Assembly: GCA_046714215.1 (NCBI GenBank)
Contig: JBKKBM010000170.1
Span: 1-6,467 of the forward strand
Source of the DNA: DATLCI01 sp046714215
GTDB lineage: Bacteria > Acidobacteriota > Terriglobia > Terriglobales > Acidobacteriaceae
Length of the DNA: 6,467 nt
Direction: 5' to 3'
Shown one piece after another: positions 5,478 through 6,467 of this stretch. Numbering within the stretch: the first letter of the stretch is position 1; every line of letters begins with the position of its first letter. The position numbers and the translations under genes are program-made. Below the pieces are notes generated by a model, which saw only the letters and a program-made list of their open reading frames with translations, did no database searches and had not been told where the DNA came from.

Positions 5478-5900
5478 TCAGGCTTGCTGCTCCGCGAGAT
5501 CGCCAATGAAGGGGAGTTTGAATTTCTGTCCCTGGTAGGCCTTCACCACCAGCAGTACCCACACAATGACGGTGGCCAGGCTGAGCAGGAGCGAGGCGAT
5601 CCATCCCAGGATAGGAATGAATCCGAGGATGATGTGGATGACGATCAGCGCGCCCGAAAGGAACAAGCACTGAAACGAATGGAAGCGGATGAACTTGTTC
5701 TTGTTGTAAGGCTCCAAGACCAGGAACACGATGGCAGGAATGATGGTGAAGTAGGCCAGCATGCCGGCGACGTTGTCCTGCAAGCCGCCCGCGGAAGGCG
5801 CGGCGCTACTAGAGGCAGAAGAAGCAGCTTTACCGCATCCCGGGCAGACGGTGGTGCCGTCGGCCATTTGGGCACCGCACGATGAGCAGAACTGAGGCAT
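5478..5900 (-). CDS. Zinc-ribbon membrane protein, DUF4870-like, 140 residues
   Basis: The N-terminus is a cytoplasmic zinc ribbon: CSSC (C5, C8) and CPGC (C19, C22). A flexible Ser/Ala linker (about 25-38) leads into three hydrophobic segments (about 45-63, 77-95 and 97-119). The sequence NKFIRFHSFQ (68-77) between the first and second helix and the tail AYQGQKFKLPFIGDLA (121-136) are typical of the DUF4870/Tic20-like group of small membrane proteins. Biochemical function is unknown; zinc binding is inferred from the four cysteines. Upstream, AGGGGGA lies nine bases before the ATG and may serve as a rather distant Shine-Dalgarno. The gene has its own terminator, and the 126 bases separating it from the Fur gene leave room for its own promoter, though I see no convincing hexamer pair there. 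Confidence 0.87.
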   Translation of the reverse strand: MPQFCSSCGAQMADGTTVCPGCGKAASSASSSAAPSAGGLQDNVAGMLAYFTIIPAIVFLVLEPYNKNKFIRFHSFQCLFLSGALIVIHIILGFIPILGWIASLLLSLATVIVWVLLVVKAYQGQKFKLPFIGDLAEQQA

Positions 5901-5996
5901 TTCTGGGAGTCCCCCTGATTAGTGGTTGTGGTTTACACCGAAATCAATACCTAGGTCGTGATACGCGGCAGAGTAACAGGGAATGCGGCCCAAATC

Positions 5997-6005
5997 AAAG
6001 GAAAA
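5997..6005 (-). terminator. U-rich tract 22 bases after the Fur gene, weak terminator
   Basis: TTTTCCTTT on the minus strand, the same tract that abuts the hairpins at 1907-1929 and 5433-5454. Here the only stem I can draw before it is weak (GCCGC with GCGGC around the Fur stop codon, loop near 19 bases), so termination is doubtful and some read-through into the zinc-ribbon gene is possible. The rest of the 5901-6026 gap shows nothing else I can name. Confidence 0.3.
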
Positions 6006-6026
6006 GACGCTGCCGCCAAGCTCCAA

Positions 6027-6467
6027 CTAAACTATGCGGCGGGATGTCTTCTTGCGACACTCCTCGCAGATGCCGTAGATCTGGAAGGTATGACGGGTGG
6101 TGTCGTAGTGGAACTTGCGGCCGATCTCCTGCTCCAGTTTGTCGACCTCTGGGGAGAAGAATTCCACGGAACTGCCGCAGTTGGTGCAGACCATGTGATG
6201 GTGGCTGCGCCGGTTGTGCTGGTGCTCATAGCGGGCAATGCCGTCGTGAAAGGCGACCTCGCTAGCCAAGCCGCACTCGGAAAACAGCTTGAGCGTCCGG
6301 TAGACGGTGGTAAAGCCGATCTTGGGATCGCGCTTCTTTACCAGGCGGTGGAGTTCGTCGGTGGAGAGGTGCTCCCGCGTCTCGATAAAGGTGCGCAGGA
6401 TGGTGTCGCGCTGCTCGGTATGCTTGAGCCCGACTTTCTTCAAGTGCGCGTGAAAACGCTCCTGAGC
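6027..6467 (-). CDS. Fur-family metal-responsive transcriptional regulator, 5' end cut by the window
   Basis: The reading frame is open to the right edge (first visible codons AQERFHAHLKKVGLKHTEQRD, matching the usual Fur N-terminal helix), so the true start lies outside; the TTG at 6443 is not it. Numbered from the first full codon at 6467, the winged helix spans about 10-80 with the recognition region FTTVYRTLKLF. The metal-binding and dimerisation domain follows: H33, E81, HHH (89-91), C94/C97, E102, H126 and C134/C137. The two CxxC pairs would hold structural zinc. Fur-family proteins repress iron, zinc, manganese or peroxide-response genes when metal is bound. E102 stands where PerR proteins have the aspartate needed for peroxide sensing, which favours Fur-like over PerR-like behaviour. 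Fur, Zur or Mur cannot be told apart here. Confidence 0.9.
   Translation of the reverse strand, partial: AQERFHAHLKKVGLKHTEQRDTILRTFIETREHLSTDELHRLVKKRDPKIGFTTVYRTLKLFSECGLASEVAFHDGIARYEHQHNRRSHHHMVCTNCGSSVEFFSPEVDKLEQEIGRKFHYDTTRHTFQIYGICEECRKKTSRRIV

Noticed and set aside
6441..6443. TTG as start of the Fur-family gene
   Set aside because: The frame continues upstream to the window edge with residues that fit the usual Fur N-terminal helix, so the gene is cut by the window.
1..6467. CRISPR array, tRNA, rRNA, toxin-antitoxin, prophage or defence system
   Set aside because: No spaced direct repeats, cloverleaf, rRNA motif, or recognisable toxin, nuclease or phage gene was seen; the only array (7-70) has contiguous degenerate units without spacers.

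Overview
The window looks like chromosomal DNA from a GC-rich soil-type bacterium, most plausibly an acidobacterium. This is an inference from the protein style: a secreted carboxypeptidase-regulatory-like domain protein, a zinc-ribbon DUF4870-like membrane protein, an Ala-rich secreted helical protein of unknown family, and promoters placed so that transcripts would begin at the start codon. No marker gene fixes the taxon. I see no tRNA, rRNA, CRISPR array, transposase or phage gene.

Left part (1-1929, plus strand): an AT-richer tandem repeat array at the very edge, then a 4-coumarate-CoA-ligase-like acyl-CoA synthetase with an altered ribose-binding motif, then a 58-residue membrane protein that appears to have its own leaderless promoter. 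A hairpin at 1907-1929 closes this block and also the convergent gene on the other strand.

Middle (1952-2972): a small secreted beta-sandwich protein (minus) and a PA2169/DUF2383-type four-helix-bundle protein (plus) are transcribed divergently from a 123-base gap. The minus gene has a near-consensus promoter that starts transcription at its ATG. The plus gene instead has a strong Shine-Dalgarno. A long hairpin terminator follows the plus gene and also faces the next minus gene.

Right part (3012-6467, all minus strand, read right to left): a Fur-family metalloregulator that runs off the right edge, a zinc-ribbon membrane protein with its own terminator, a DHH/DHHA1 phosphoesterase with its own promoter region and an inverted repeat, and a secreted helical protein of unknown function that probably shares a transcript with the phosphoesterase.

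The genes do not form one obvious pathway; this reads as ordinary housekeeping and accessory chromosome. I found no convincing new multi-gene system. The best leads are the degenerate adenylation motif of the synthetase, the repeat array before it, and the two leaderless promoters with identical geometry.
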